Shown here piece by piece: positions 1 through 7,890 of a DNA stretch of 31,970 bases. Position 1 is the stretch's first letter; every line of letters begins with the position of its first letter. Position numbers and translations under genes: made by a program. This DNA comes from CAZSIA01 sp045126355 (lineage in GTDB: Bacteria; Bacillota_I; Bacilli_A; Acholeplasmatales; Anaeroplasmataceae), in assembly GCA_045126355.1 (NCBI GenBank), contig JBGVOE010000118.1, positions 1 to 31,970 on the forward strand, read 5' to 3'. The notes under the pieces are model-generated. The model saw only the letters and a program-made list of their open reading frames with translations, searched no databases and had not been told where the DNA came from.

Positions 1-1
1 T

Positions 2-1000
2 GAGTATTCATTTGGCATCTCTACAGCTCATGAATTAAGTAGATACTTTATGGGGTTAAAGAAAAATCCTATTAGTATTAAAAAGTATGAAAATAGTTTA
101 AGAAAGTATAATAAACTTATTGAAAGTGGAAAAAATCCTACATGGAAAGTAATTCCACCAAGTTTAGTTGATTTAGAATTAACTAAGAATAATATTGTCA
201 AAATTGTAGAAAATTTAATTGCAAGTTACGAAGAAGAAATCGCTAATGCAGATAAATTTGATATGAGAAAAGAAATGGTTGAATTAGTTGATTTCTTTAA
301 AGAACAAGCTTCAAGAACTGTTTATAAGGTAACTCAAAAATTAGCTAAGGCTAAAGCTTTAGATCTATTAAAAGAAGTTGGTATTCCTGAACCAGCAATT
401 CGTTATAAACAATATCCATTTGAATTCTCAGGTGGTATGAGACAACGTATCGTTATTGCTATTGCTTTATCAGCAAACCCAGATATCCTTATCTGTGATG
501 AACCAACTACAGCTCTTGACGTTACAATTCAATCTCAAATTCTTGAATTAATTAATAAAATTAAATTAGAAAGAAATCTTTCTGTAATATTTATTACACA
601 TGACTTAGGTGTAGTAGCTAATATGGCTGATAGAATTGCTGTAATGTATGCTGGTAAAATTGTAGAATATGGAACTAGTGAAGATATATTCTATGATCCA
701 CGTCATCCTTACACATGGGCGTTATTATCAAGTATGCCAGACTTAGATACTACTGATGTATTAGAAGCAATTCCTGGTACTCCACCTAATATGATTTATC
801 CTCCAAAAGGAGATGCTTTTGCTGAAAGAAATAAATATGCATTAGAAATCGACTTTGAGTTACAACCACCATTATTTGAAGTGAGTGAAACACATTATGC
901 TGCCACATGGTTATTACATCCTAATGCACCAGAAGTAAATCCTCCAAAGATTGTTACAGAGAGAATTGAAAGAATGAAGGGGGCTCAAAAAAATGACTAA
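2..1000 (+). CDS. oppD: Oligopeptide ABC transporter ATP-binding protein OppD (5' end outside window)
   Basis: ATPase subunit of a peptide (Opp/Dpp-type) importer, acting on the cytoplasmic face of the membrane with OppF. The frame is open from the first bases of the window, and Walker A and the Q-loop are not seen, so the gene starts upstream; the ATG at 50 is internal. Visible are the signature FSGGMRQR, Walker B ILICDEPTTALDV, the H-loop FITHDLGVV, and the Opp-type C-terminal part with HPYTWALLSSMPD and IPGTPPNM. More than 140 residues precede the signature without any Q-loop, where the family normally has about 50-60, so an insertion lies between Q-loop and signature. The last 8 bases overlap oppF. 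The family call is secure; OppD rather than DppD rests on the pairing with an OppF-like partner. Confidence 0.93.
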   Translation, partial: EYSFGISTAHELSRYFMGLKKNPISIKKYENSLRKYNKLIESGKNPTWKVIPPSLVDLELTKNNIVKIVENLIASYEEEIANADKFDMRKEMVELVDFFKEQASRTVYKVTQKLAKAKALDLLKEVGIPEPAIRYKQYPFEFSGGMRQRIVIAIALSANPDILICDEPTTALDVTIQSQILELINKIKLERNLSVIFITHDLGVVANMADRIAVMYAGKIVEYGTSEDIFYDPRHPYTWALLSSMPDLDTTDVLEAIPGTPPNMIYPPKGDAFAERNKYALEIDFELQPPLFEVSETHYAATWLLHPNAPEVNPPKIVTERIERMKGAQKND

Positions 1001-2273
1001 CGAAAATAGAGAAGTATTATTAAAAGTTGAGCACCTAGAACAATTCTTTAAACTAGGAAATAGAACACTTAAAGCTGTTAACGATGTAAATTTCGAAATT
1101 TACAAAGGGGAAGTTTTTGGTTTAGTAGGTGAATCAGGTTGTGGTAAAACAACTACTGGTCGTTCAATTATCAAATTATATGACATCACTGGTGGTTCAG
1201 TATATTTTGGTGGTACACGTATTGCAGCTGGTTATAGAAATTATAAAGAAGCAATTAGTGTTGCCAAGACTAAACATAAAAATAATGTAAAAGCATATAA
1301 AAAAGAAATGCAAAAACAAATTCAAGGAGGAGCTACTCCTGAAACTGCTAAGGCTGATTATCAACAAAAAGTTGATAAAAGTTTAGCAGAATTACTTGAA
1401 GTTGTTAAATATAATACTGAACAAATTAAGTCTGCAAAATATGATCATCAAAACTGTAATAAGCTTTTCGCTGAAGCAGAAGTCGAAAAAGTAAAACAAC
1501 GTTATTTACCATTAATTGAAAAGGTCTCTAGTGAAGACGAAAGAGAACGCTTGGAAAAAGAAATGCAAGAGCAAGTTAGAATCGCTAAAAAAGATCGCAT
1601 TATGAATAAAATTCAAATGATTTTCCAAGATCCTATCGCTTCTTTAGACCCGCGTATGACTGTTCATGATATTATTGCAGAAGGTCTAATTATTCGTGGT
1701 ATTAAAGACAAAAAGGTGATTGAAGAAGCTGTTTTTAACGTATTGGAAATGGTAGGTTTGGTTCCGGAACATGCTTCTCGTTATCCACATGAATTCTCTG
1801 GTGGGCAACGTCAACGTATTGGTATTGCACGTGCTATTATCTTAAATCCTGAATTAATAATTGCCGATGAACCTATTTCTGCGTTAGACGTTTCAATTCA
1901 AGCACAAGTTATTAATTTATTAAATGACTTAAGAGAAAAAATGGGATTAACAATATTATTTATTGCTCACGATATTTCAGTTGTTAAGTATTTCTCAGAC
2001 AGAATTGCTGTAATGTACTTTGGTAAAATTGTTGAATTAGCAACAAGCGATGAGTTATTTAAAAACCCATTACATCCTTATACAAAATCATTGCTTTCTG
2101 CTATCCCTCTACCAGACCCTAATTATGAAAAGCAAAGAAAGAGAGTTGTATATAACCCTCTAGCAGATCATGATTATTCAGTAGAAGGACCATTAATGCA
2201 TGAAATTACCCCAGGTCATTTTGTATACTGTAATACTCAAGAATTAGAAAAGTATAAAAAGGAAATTAAATAA
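993..2273 (+). CDS. oppF: Oligopeptide ABC transporter ATP-binding protein OppF with long charged insertion
   Basis: Second ATPase of the peptide importer. Walker A GESGCGKT lies at residues 46-53, the Q-loop MIFQDP at about 209-214, the signature FSGGQRQR at 268-275, Walker B LIIADEP at about 288-294, and the H-loop histidine at 326. The C-terminal oligopeptide-family motif HPYTKSLLSAIP follows. At 426 residues it is about 100 longer than usual. The excess is a Lys/Glu/Gln-rich, probably helical or coiled-coil segment at about 78-204, between Walker A and the Q-loop. It overlaps oppD by 8 bases, with a GGGGG-type ribosome-binding site in the oppD end, so translation is probably coupled. No substrate-binding protein is visible in the window. 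Confidence 0.95.
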   Translation: MTNENREVLLKVEHLEQFFKLGNRTLKAVNDVNFEIYKGEVFGLVGESGCGKTTTGRSIIKLYDITGGSVYFGGTRIAAGYRNYKEAISVAKTKHKNNVKAYKKEMQKQIQGGATPETAKADYQQKVDKSLAELLEVVKYNTEQIKSAKYDHQNCNKLFAEAEVEKVKQRYLPLIEKVSSEDERERLEKEMQEQVRIAKKDRIMNKIQMIFQDPIASLDPRMTVHDIIAEGLIIRGIKDKKVIEEAVFNVLEMVGLVPEHASRYPHEFSGGQRQRIGIARAIILNPELIIADEPISALDVSIQAQVINLLNDLREKMGLTILFIAHDISVVKYFSDRIAVMYFGKIVELATSDELFKNPLHPYTKSLLSAIPLPDPNYEKQRKRVVYNPLADHDYSVEGPLMHEITPGHFVYCNTQELEKYKKEIK

Positions 2274-2656
2274 TGAAAAAATATATAATTACATCTAGCA
2301 TTGGATTAGTTGTGGCTATATTGATAGTTTTATCTAAGGATATTTTTTCTCAAAGTGAAGCTACGAAAGTTTATCATATTCTTTGTGATGCGTTTTTCGT
2401 TCCGGGTGTATGTATTACTTGTTTCGGGTTGCTGGTTTTTACAAGTAACGAAGGAACGTTTGACATGATTGTTTATGGTACAAAGAAATTCTTTAGTTTA
2501 TTCAAAAAAGATATGTCTAACGAAAAACATAAAACCTTTTATGAATATAGGGTTGCTCAACGTGAAAAGAAATTTTCTTTTGCATATTTGCTTTATGTTG
2601 GATTAGCTTTCATAGTTATTTCATTAGTTTTCTTAATTTTCTATTATAATATTTAA
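2273..2656 (+). CDS. Small membrane protein of unknown function (possibly DUF3899-like)
   Basis: A 127-residue protein with three predicted membrane segments at about 4-21, 36-57 and 102-124. A cytoplasmic-looking basic loop between the second and third contains NEGTFDMIVYGTKKF and a Lys/Glu-rich stretch. The loop pattern and size recall the DUF3899 family of Bacillota, but this is from memory and weak. The start codon overlaps the oppF stop by one base (TAATG), so it is translationally coupled and is the last gene of the opp operon before a terminator. It could be an accessory or stability factor for the transporter; no function can be assigned. Confidence 0.75.
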   Translation: MKKYIITSSIGLVVAILIVLSKDIFSQSEATKVYHILCDAFFVPGVCITCFGLLVFTSNEGTFDMIVYGTKKFFSLFKKDMSNEKHKTFYEYRVAQREKKFSFAYLLYVGLAFIVISLVFLIFYYNI

Positions 2657-2667
2657 TTAATAGATTT

Positions 2668-2704
2668 AAACGTATTTCATTTTTAATGAAATGCGTTTTT
2701 TATT
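2668..2704 (+). terminator. Intrinsic terminator of the opp operon
   Basis: A 14-bp stem (2668-2681 with 2685-2698, one G-T wobble) closes a 3-base loop and runs into a T-rich tract. It lies 12 bases after the stop of the small membrane protein. Confidence 0.88.
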
Positions 2705-2727
2705 TCTCTTTTTTCTTTAAAATGTGG

Positions 2728-2733
2728 TAAAAT
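2728..2733 (+). promoter_or_regulatory. Extended -10 promoter for the glucokinase operon
   Basis: TAAAAT preceded by TGG makes an extended -10 element about 38 bases before the glucokinase start. The -35 region is T-rich without a clear TTGACA match. It sits directly after the opp terminator, as expected for a new transcription unit. Confidence 0.6.
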
Positions 2734-2770
2734 AATATGTAATAATTAATTAATTAATGGAGATGACTTT

Positions 2771-3700
2771 ATGAAATATTTAATGGGTGTAGATATTGGT
2801 GGGACAACAGTAAAAATTGGATTGTTGTCACACGAAGGAGATATAATTGAAAAATTTGAAATTAAGACAAATATCCAAAATAATGGAGAGTCTATTTTAA
2901 GTGATATACGCAATGCAATTTATTCTTTTTTAGATAAAAAAATGATAAAAAAAGAGCAAGTTACAGGAATTGGATTTGGAGTTCCTGGACCAGTTGTAAA
3001 TAATGTTATTTATAAATGTACAAATTTAGGTTGGGGTATCGTTGATATTGTAGAAGCATTTGGCTCTTTATTAGATTGGAAACCCGTTATAGCCGCGACA
3101 AACGATGCAAATGCTGCAGCACTAGGAGAAATGCATTATTGTGGCGATTCTAATGTTAATAGCAGTGTTTTGATGACTTTAGGTACAGGTGTTGGTGGAG
3201 GAATTATCCTTAATAATAAAGTACTAAATGGCGCACACGGTGGTGCCGGTGAATTAGGACATATGCAAGTGGATCGCGTTCATAAATATGAATGTAATTG
3301 TGGTGGAGTTGGTTGTTTAGAAACTGTTGCTTCAGCTACTGGTGTTGTACGTTTAGCCAAGGAATACTTAGGTACTATCAAGAGTAGTTTAGATAATTTA
3401 GAAGATATTACTGCTAAAGATGTTTTTGATGCTGCTAAAGCTGGCGATGAATTAGCTATGAAAGTAGTTAAGGAAGTCGGAGAATATATCGGAAAAGCTG
3501 CCGCATTCATTTCCACAGTAGTTGACCCGGATGTATTTATTATTGGCGGAGGAGTATCAAAAGCTGGTAATATTTTAACTGATGTTATTGAAGTTAATTT
3601 CCGTAAACATGCATTCCATGTTTCTAGAAACATTCCATTTGTGTTAGCTAAATTAGGAAATGATGCTGGAATGGTAGGTGCTGCTTTATTAACAAAATGA
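2771..3700 (+). CDS. glcK: ROK-family glucokinase
   Basis: Cytoplasmic sugar kinase, most likely ATP-dependent phosphorylation of glucose to glucose 6-phosphate. The 309 residues begin with the phosphate loop MGVDIGGTTVKIG; NDANAAALGE carries the catalytic Asp, GTGVGGG is the second phosphate loop, and the ROK signature HGGAGELGH is followed by the zinc motif CNCGGVGCLE. The adenosine motif IGGGVSKAG lies near the end. The family also contains N-acetylmannosamine and fructose kinases; glucose is the commonest substrate for this length and motif set. The start follows a GGAGATG ribosome-binding site. The stop overlaps the next gene by 4 bases (ATGA), so it is coupled to the Enzyme I-like protein. 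Confidence 0.9.
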   Translation: MKYLMGVDIGGTTVKIGLLSHEGDIIEKFEIKTNIQNNGESILSDIRNAIYSFLDKKMIKKEQVTGIGFGVPGPVVNNVIYKCTNLGWGIVDIVEAFGSLLDWKPVIAATNDANAAALGEMHYCGDSNVNSSVLMTLGTGVGGGIILNNKVLNGAHGGAGELGHMQVDRVHKYECNCGGVGCLETVASATGVVRLAKEYLGTIKSSLDNLEDITAKDVFDAAKAGDELAMKVVKEVGEYIGKAAAFISTVVDPDVFIIGGGVSKAGNILTDVIEVNFRKHAFHVSRNIPFVLAKLGNDAGMVGAALLTK

Positions 3701-5187
3701 TAAAAATCACCGCTACATCAATTTGTGAAGGATATGCATATGCTAAAGCTTTTAATGTTGTTAGTCATAAGCTTTCTAGTCAATCATCTTTTAAAGGTGT
3801 TATTGACGCAGTAAATCAATTAGATAAGGCGATAACTTTATCATTGAAGCAGCTTAAAAGTATTAAGAAGGAAAATAATTCTGATTATTCATTTTTGGAT
3901 GCGCATATTTTATTATTAGAAGATCCAATGCTAAGAAGCGAAATTGTATCAATGATTGAAAAAGAAAATTTAGATGCAATTACCGCTTTTTCCATTGTTA
4001 TCGATAAATATATTAATATGATGAAGGATTCATCTGATTCTTATTTACAAGAAAGATATTTGGATTTTTTAGATATTAAGCTACGTGTTCTTCAGAATTT
4101 AAATAAAATAAGTATTTCTTTATCTAATTTAGAAGACTGTATTTTAATTATAGAAGAATTATATCCAAGTCTATTGGTTAATATAAGTAAAAACGTTAAA
4201 GGAATAATTGCTTTAAAAGGCGGATTTACTTCACATAGTGCTATTTTATGTAGAGCTAGAGGAATACCTTTTGTAGTGGCTAATATAAGTGATGATTTTA
4301 TGGGTGAAGTCATTATTGAAAACGATAATATATATTTAAACCCAACAAATGAAGTAATATCTCTTTTTGAAAATAAGAAAAAGAAAGAAGAGGTTATTAA
4401 TAAAGATTTAAAAGATATAAGTGTATATGCTAATATCATTAATAATGAAGAGGCTAAGTATATTCCATCTGATTTTAAAGGAATTGGTTTATATAGAACT
4501 GAATTTATTTTAATGAGTGAAGAATATGCATTTGATTATTTAAAACAAGCATCTATTTATATGGAAGCTTTAGAAATGTTAAAAGGCAAGCCAATTACAT
4601 TTAGAACTTTTGATTTTGGTGGAGATAAACAAGTTGAATATTTACCACATTTGAAAAAAGGAGTAGGGAATTATTATATTTACCACAAACTTTTTGAAAA
4701 TCAAATTAAGGCACTTTTGCTAGCAAGTAAAAAGTATCCAAATCAAGTTAAAATCATGTTTCCGATGATTGAAACATTTAAACAATATCAAGAGTTAAAA
4801 AAATCTGTTATTAAATTAGCTAAAGAAGAAGGTATAAAGCTCCCTTCTATTGGTATGATGTTAGAAACGCAAAGTGCTTTTATTAATTTAGTAGATTTTA
4901 AGAATGTTGATTTTATTAGTGTTGGGACTAATGATTTAACAAGTGAATTATTTAATGTTTCTAGAGATGAAGTTATATTGTTTGAAAACTTATATGTAGA
5001 AATATTAGACGTTTTAAAAAAAGTTATTTGGTTCTGTAATACTAATGATATATATCTATCTGTATGTGGAGAACTTATTAGTAAAAAAGAATTTGCTAAA
5101 AAAGCTATTTCCTTAGGACTTAAGAATATAAGTATTAGTCCATACTTTATGAATAATATTTATAACGCAATTAACGAAGGCGAATAA
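3697..5187 (+). CDS. PTS Enzyme I-like PEP-utilising phosphotransferase (divergent, short)
   Basis: Resembles Enzyme I of the sugar phosphotransferase system, which passes phosphate from PEP through a histidine to HPr. An HPr-binding-like helical region covers about 35-135. The swivelling domain has GGFTSHSAILCRARGIPFVVA with the phospho-histidine at 180. The PEP barrel shows GLYRTEF (Arg267), FRTFDFGGDK (Arg303), MFPMIET, Glu390, GTNDLT (410-415), Arg423 and the catalytic Cys457 in SVCGE. It has 496 residues against about 570 for typical Enzyme I. The usual NPxLGxRAIR segment that supplies another PEP-binding arginine is shortened to GVGNYYIYHKLF. Either a divergent Enzyme I or a paralogue with an altered role. 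It is coupled to the glucokinase by a 4-base overlap. Confidence 0.82.
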   Translation: MIKITATSICEGYAYAKAFNVVSHKLSSQSSFKGVIDAVNQLDKAITLSLKQLKSIKKENNSDYSFLDAHILLLEDPMLRSEIVSMIEKENLDAITAFSIVIDKYINMMKDSSDSYLQERYLDFLDIKLRVLQNLNKISISLSNLEDCILIIEELYPSLLVNISKNVKGIIALKGGFTSHSAILCRARGIPFVVANISDDFMGEVIIENDNIYLNPTNEVISLFENKKKKEEVINKDLKDISVYANIINNEEAKYIPSDFKGIGLYRTEFILMSEEYAFDYLKQASIYMEALEMLKGKPITFRTFDFGGDKQVEYLPHLKKGVGNYYIYHKLFENQIKALLLASKKYPNQVKIMFPMIETFKQYQELKKSVIKLAKEEGIKLPSIGMMLETQSAFINLVDFKNVDFISVGTNDLTSELFNVSRDEVILFENLYVEILDVLKKVIWFCNTNDIYLSVCGELISKKEFAKKAISLGLKNISISPYFMNNIYNAINEGE

Positions 5188-5188
5188 G

Positions 5189-5662
5189 ATGTTAAAGGCT
5201 AGTAATAAAAAGTTATTCATTTATATTAGTTTATCAGCTTTGATAGGTTATTTTGTGGTTGTCTTATTTGCGTATAATTCAAATTTATTACCCGATTTAT
5301 ATACTATGGATAAATGTAGTATTTATTATATAATAGTGTATTTACTATTAGTAGCTACTGCGTATTTTCTAGATACTCAATCACGTAAAGAACCAGGCTT
5401 ATTAACTCTGTTTTCTCTTCCTGCTTATAGTGGTTTGTTCTTATTAGGACTTATGATGATAGCAAATATTAATTGGAGTTATATGATAGTTTTATTATTA
5501 GTTATAGGACTATTATATATAGCTGGATATTTCTGTTATAAGAAGTGGATTGAGAAGATAATGTTAATTAAAAATGGATATGAAAATATCTTAATGATTT
5601 ATGTTATTATTCACTTATTTGTTGTGCTATTTATAGCATTTAAAATAGTAGGTTTTCTATAA
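5189..5662 (+). CDS. Polytopic membrane protein of unknown function
   Basis: A 157-residue hydrophobic protein with about five membrane segments (roughly 9-29, 44-61, 74-92, 97-117, 133-155). There are no conserved motifs that I recognise. It starts one base after the Enzyme I-like stop, with a GAAGG ribosome-binding site inside that gene, so it is co-translated with the sugar-phosphorylation pair. It is not recognisable as a PTS EIIC (far too short). It is the last gene before a terminator. Confidence 0.7.
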   Translation: MLKASNKKLFIYISLSALIGYFVVVLFAYNSNLLPDLYTMDKCSIYYIIVYLLLVATAYFLDTQSRKEPGLLTLFSLPAYSGLFLLGLMMIANINWSYMIVLLLVIGLLYIAGYFCYKKWIEKIMLIKNGYENILMIYVIIHLFVVLFIAFKIVGFL

Positions 5663-5690
5663 TAAATATATATAAATAAGGATAAAAAGG

Positions 5691-5737
5691 AAGTCTTTTC
5701 GTAATCTTTCCAAAGGGAAGTAGAAGAGGCTTTTTTT
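5691..5737 (+). terminator. Intrinsic terminator before the ribosomal operon
   Basis: The outer stem 5691-5700 pairs with 5723-5732 using two G-T wobbles, an inner stem CTTTCC/GGGAAG closes the hairpin, and a run of seven T follows. It separates the glucokinase operon from the ribosomal protein cluster. Confidence 0.75.
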
Positions 5738-5771
5738 AATGAAAAAAAATAAAAAAATATTAAAAAAAGTA

Positions 5772-5800
5772 TTGAAATATCTTAAAAAAGCTGGTATAAT
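5772..5800 (+). promoter_or_regulatory. Main promoter of the S10-spc-alpha superoperon
   Basis: TTGAAA at 5772-5777 and TATAAT at 5795-5800 are separated by exactly 17 bases, and TGG just before the -10 box adds an extended -10. Transcription should start near 5807, leaving a leader of about 135 bases before rpsJ. No equally good promoter was noticed between here and rplQ. Confidence 0.88.
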
Positions 5801-5805
5801 AGTCA

Positions 5806-5904
5806 AGACTTATGCATACGCGTAGTTGGCTGTGAAGTGGGAGGTTGCTGAAACACGGGAAAGCGTTGCCGTGAGTGGTTCAGGTTTTCCCATGGAGCAA
5901 GTCT
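5806..5904 (+). promoter_or_regulatory. Structured 5' leader of rpsJ (candidate ribosomal-protein autoregulatory RNA)
   Basis: The leader folds into nested helices: AGACTT (5806-5811) with AAGTCT (5899-5904), TGGGA (5838-5842) with TCCCA (5888-5892), CTGAA (5848-5852) with TTCAG (5879-5883), and an apical CACGG (5854-5858) with CCGTG (5869-5873). The GC-rich composition contrasts with the AT-rich flanks. In E. coli the S10 operon is controlled by L4 binding the leader; an analogous role here is inferred only. There is no T-run after the fold, so control of translation is more likely than attenuation. The rpsJ ribosome-binding site follows at about 5924-5930. Confidence 0.7.
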
Positions 5905-5940
5905 ATACAAGGATTATAGGCGAAAGGAGATTATTAAGAC

Positions 5941-6249
5941 ATGGCAAAAGACAAATTAAAAATTCGTTTAAAATCTTATGATCACAGATTGTTAGATTTA
6001 TCAGCAAAGAAAATTGTTGATAGCGTAAAGAAGACTGGTTCTAAAGTAAATGGACCTATTCCTCTACCAACAGAAAAGGAAATCTTCACTATTTTACGTT
6101 CACCACACGTTAACAAAGATTCACGTGAACAATTCGAAAGAAGAACTCATAAGAGATTAATTGAAATTGTGGATCCAACTCCACAAACTATTGATGCCTT
6201 AACACACATCGATTTACCAAGCGGTGTAGACATCATGATTAAAAAATAA
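5941..6249 (+). CDS. rpsJ: 30S ribosomal protein S10
   Basis: Small-subunit head protein, also NusE, which partners NusB in antitermination. It is 102 residues, the usual length. The motifs IRLKSYDHRLLD and GPIPLPT and the C-terminal HIDLPSGVDIMIK are typical. First gene of the S10 operon, preceded by an AAGGAGA ribosome-binding site about 10 bases before the ATG and by a structured leader that may autoregulate the operon. Confidence 0.98.
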   Translation: MAKDKLKIRLKSYDHRLLDLSAKKIVDSVKKTGSKVNGPIPLPTEKEIFTILRSPHVNKDSREQFERRTHKRLIEIVDPTPQTIDALTHIDLPSGVDIMIKK

Positions 6250-6281
6250 TAGTTGAATATTTAGAAAGGTAGGCACAAACT

Positions 6282-6923
6282 ATGGCCAAAGGAATCTTAG
6301 GTAGAAAATTGGGCATGACTCAAATTTTCGATGCAGCTGGAAATTTAATTCCAGTAACAGTAGTTGAATGTACTGCTAACGTTGTACTTCAACAAAAAAC
6401 AGTAGAAACTGACGGATATGTTGCTACACAACTTGGTTTCGAAGACAAACGCGAAAAATTAGCTAACTTACCTGAAAAAGGGCATGTTGCTAAAGCACAA
6501 ACTGCTCCTAAGCGCTTCATTAAAGAATTTAGATTTGAAGCTCAAGGGAACGATTTAACTAGCTTGAGCGTTGGTTCAGAAGTTAAATGTGACATATTTA
6601 GTGAAGGTGACGTAATCGACGTTACTGGTACTTCAAAAGGTAAAGGTTTTGCAGGTACAATCAAACGTTGGAATCACGCTCGCTTACGTATGACACACGG
6701 TGTAAGTGCATGTCATAGAGAAGTTGGTTCAATGGGACCAATCAAAGGTAACATGAAAGGTAAGAAAATGCCTGGGCATTTAGGACATGAAAGAGTAACA
6801 ATTCAAAACCTTACTGTTGCTAAAGTTGATACTGAAAGAAACTTAATCCTTATCAAAGGAAATATACCTGGACCTAAAAAAGGTTTAGTAGAAATCAAAA
6901 CTGCTATTAAAGCAAATAACTAA
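6282..6923 (+). CDS. rplC: 50S ribosomal protein L3
   Basis: Early-assembling large-subunit protein whose long extension reaches toward the peptidyl transferase centre. It has 213 residues, starting MAKGILGRKLGMTQIF. The conserved central segment contains GTSKGKGFAGTIKRW and KGKKMPGHLGHERVT. It follows rpsJ by 32 bases with an AAAGG ribosome-binding site, in the standard S10-L3-L4 order. Confidence 0.98.
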   Translation: MAKGILGRKLGMTQIFDAAGNLIPVTVVECTANVVLQQKTVETDGYVATQLGFEDKREKLANLPEKGHVAKAQTAPKRFIKEFRFEAQGNDLTSLSVGSEVKCDIFSEGDVIDVTGTSKGKGFAGTIKRWNHARLRMTHGVSACHREVGSMGPIKGNMKGKKMPGHLGHERVTIQNLTVAKVDTERNLILIKGNIPGPKKGLVEIKTAIKANN

Positions 6924-6947
6924 TATGTAAGAAAGGAGATTTAAAAT

Positions 6948-7571
6948 ATGCCAACTGTTGCATTATTAAATCAAACTGGAGAAAAATTAAATGACATTAC
7001 TCTAGATGATAGCGTATTTGGAATTGAACCAAATCAACAAGTAATTTATGACGTTGTTAATGCACAAAGAGCAGCAATGCGTCAAGGTACACACGACACT
7101 AAAACTCGTAGCGAAGTTCGTGGTGGTGGTCGTAAACCTTGGAGACAAAAAGGAACAGGACGTGCTCGTCAAGGTTCTATCAACGCTCCACAATGGCGCC
7201 ATGGTGGTATCGTATTCGGTCCAACACCAAGAAGTTATGCTGTAAAAGTTAACCGTAAAGTTAGCAAATTAGCAATGAAATCTGCATTATCTTATAAAGT
7301 TTTAAATGATAAGTTAATTGCAGTTGATACAATCGTATTAAATGAAATCAAAACTAAAGACTTTGTTAAAGTTATCGAATCATTAAACGCATGTGGTAAA
7401 ACATTATTCGTATTACCTCAAGTTACAGAAAATGTGGAAAGATCTTCAAGAAACATTCCAAACGTTTCTGTAAACGTAGTAAATCATGTATCTGTTTATG
7501 ATGTATTAAACTGCGACAAAATCGTTTTAGCTTTAGATTCAATCAAATATTTCGAGGAGGTATTAAAGTAA
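6948..7571 (+). CDS. rplD: 50S ribosomal protein L4
   Basis: Large-subunit protein lining the exit tunnel, and in E. coli the repressor of its own S10 operon. It has 207 residues. The tunnel loop is clear in SEVRGGGRKPWRQKGTGRAR and RHGGIVFGP. The ribosome-binding site AAGGAG precedes the ATG by about 9 bases. If the rpsJ leader is autoregulatory, L4 is the first candidate ligand by analogy. Confidence 0.98.
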   Translation: MPTVALLNQTGEKLNDITLDDSVFGIEPNQQVIYDVVNAQRAAMRQGTHDTKTRSEVRGGGRKPWRQKGTGRARQGSINAPQWRHGGIVFGPTPRSYAVKVNRKVSKLAMKSALSYKVLNDKLIAVDTIVLNEIKTKDFVKVIESLNACGKTLFVLPQVTENVERSSRNIPNVSVNVVNHVSVYDVLNCDKIVLALDSIKYFEEVLK

Positions 7572-7572
7572 T

Positions 7573-7857
7573 ATGAATAAATGGGAAATTATTAAAGGTC
7601 CAATCATTACTGAAAAAAGCAATGACCTTCTTGAAAAAGAAAACAAATATACATTCAAAGTTGCATTAGATGCAAACAAAGTAGAAATTAAACAAGCTAT
7701 TGAAGCAATCTATAAAGTTAAAGTAGTTGATATTGCTACTGTAAGAGTATTACCTAAACACCGTAGAGTAGGTAAATACGAAGGTTTCCGTCCTGCTTAC
7801 AAAAAAGCAATTGTTAAACTTGCTAAAGACGAAAAAATTGATGCATTCAATATTTAA
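7573..7857 (+). CDS. rplW: 50S ribosomal protein L23
   Basis: Protein at the tunnel exit that docks trigger factor and SRP. It has 94 residues with the motifs IIKGPIITEKS, YTFKVALDANKVEIKQA and the VRVLPKHRRVGKYEG extension that binds 23S rRNA. Only one base separates it from the L4 stop, and its GAGGAGG ribosome-binding site (7554-7560) lies inside the end of rplD, so the two are coupled. Confidence 0.98.
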   Translation: MNKWEIIKGPIITEKSNDLLEKENKYTFKVALDANKVEIKQAIEAIYKVKVVDIATVRVLPKHRRVGKYEGFRPAYKKAIVKLAKDEKIDAFNI

Positions 7858-7890
7858 TTAAGTTAAGAAAAATATAGGAGGAAGTCAATC

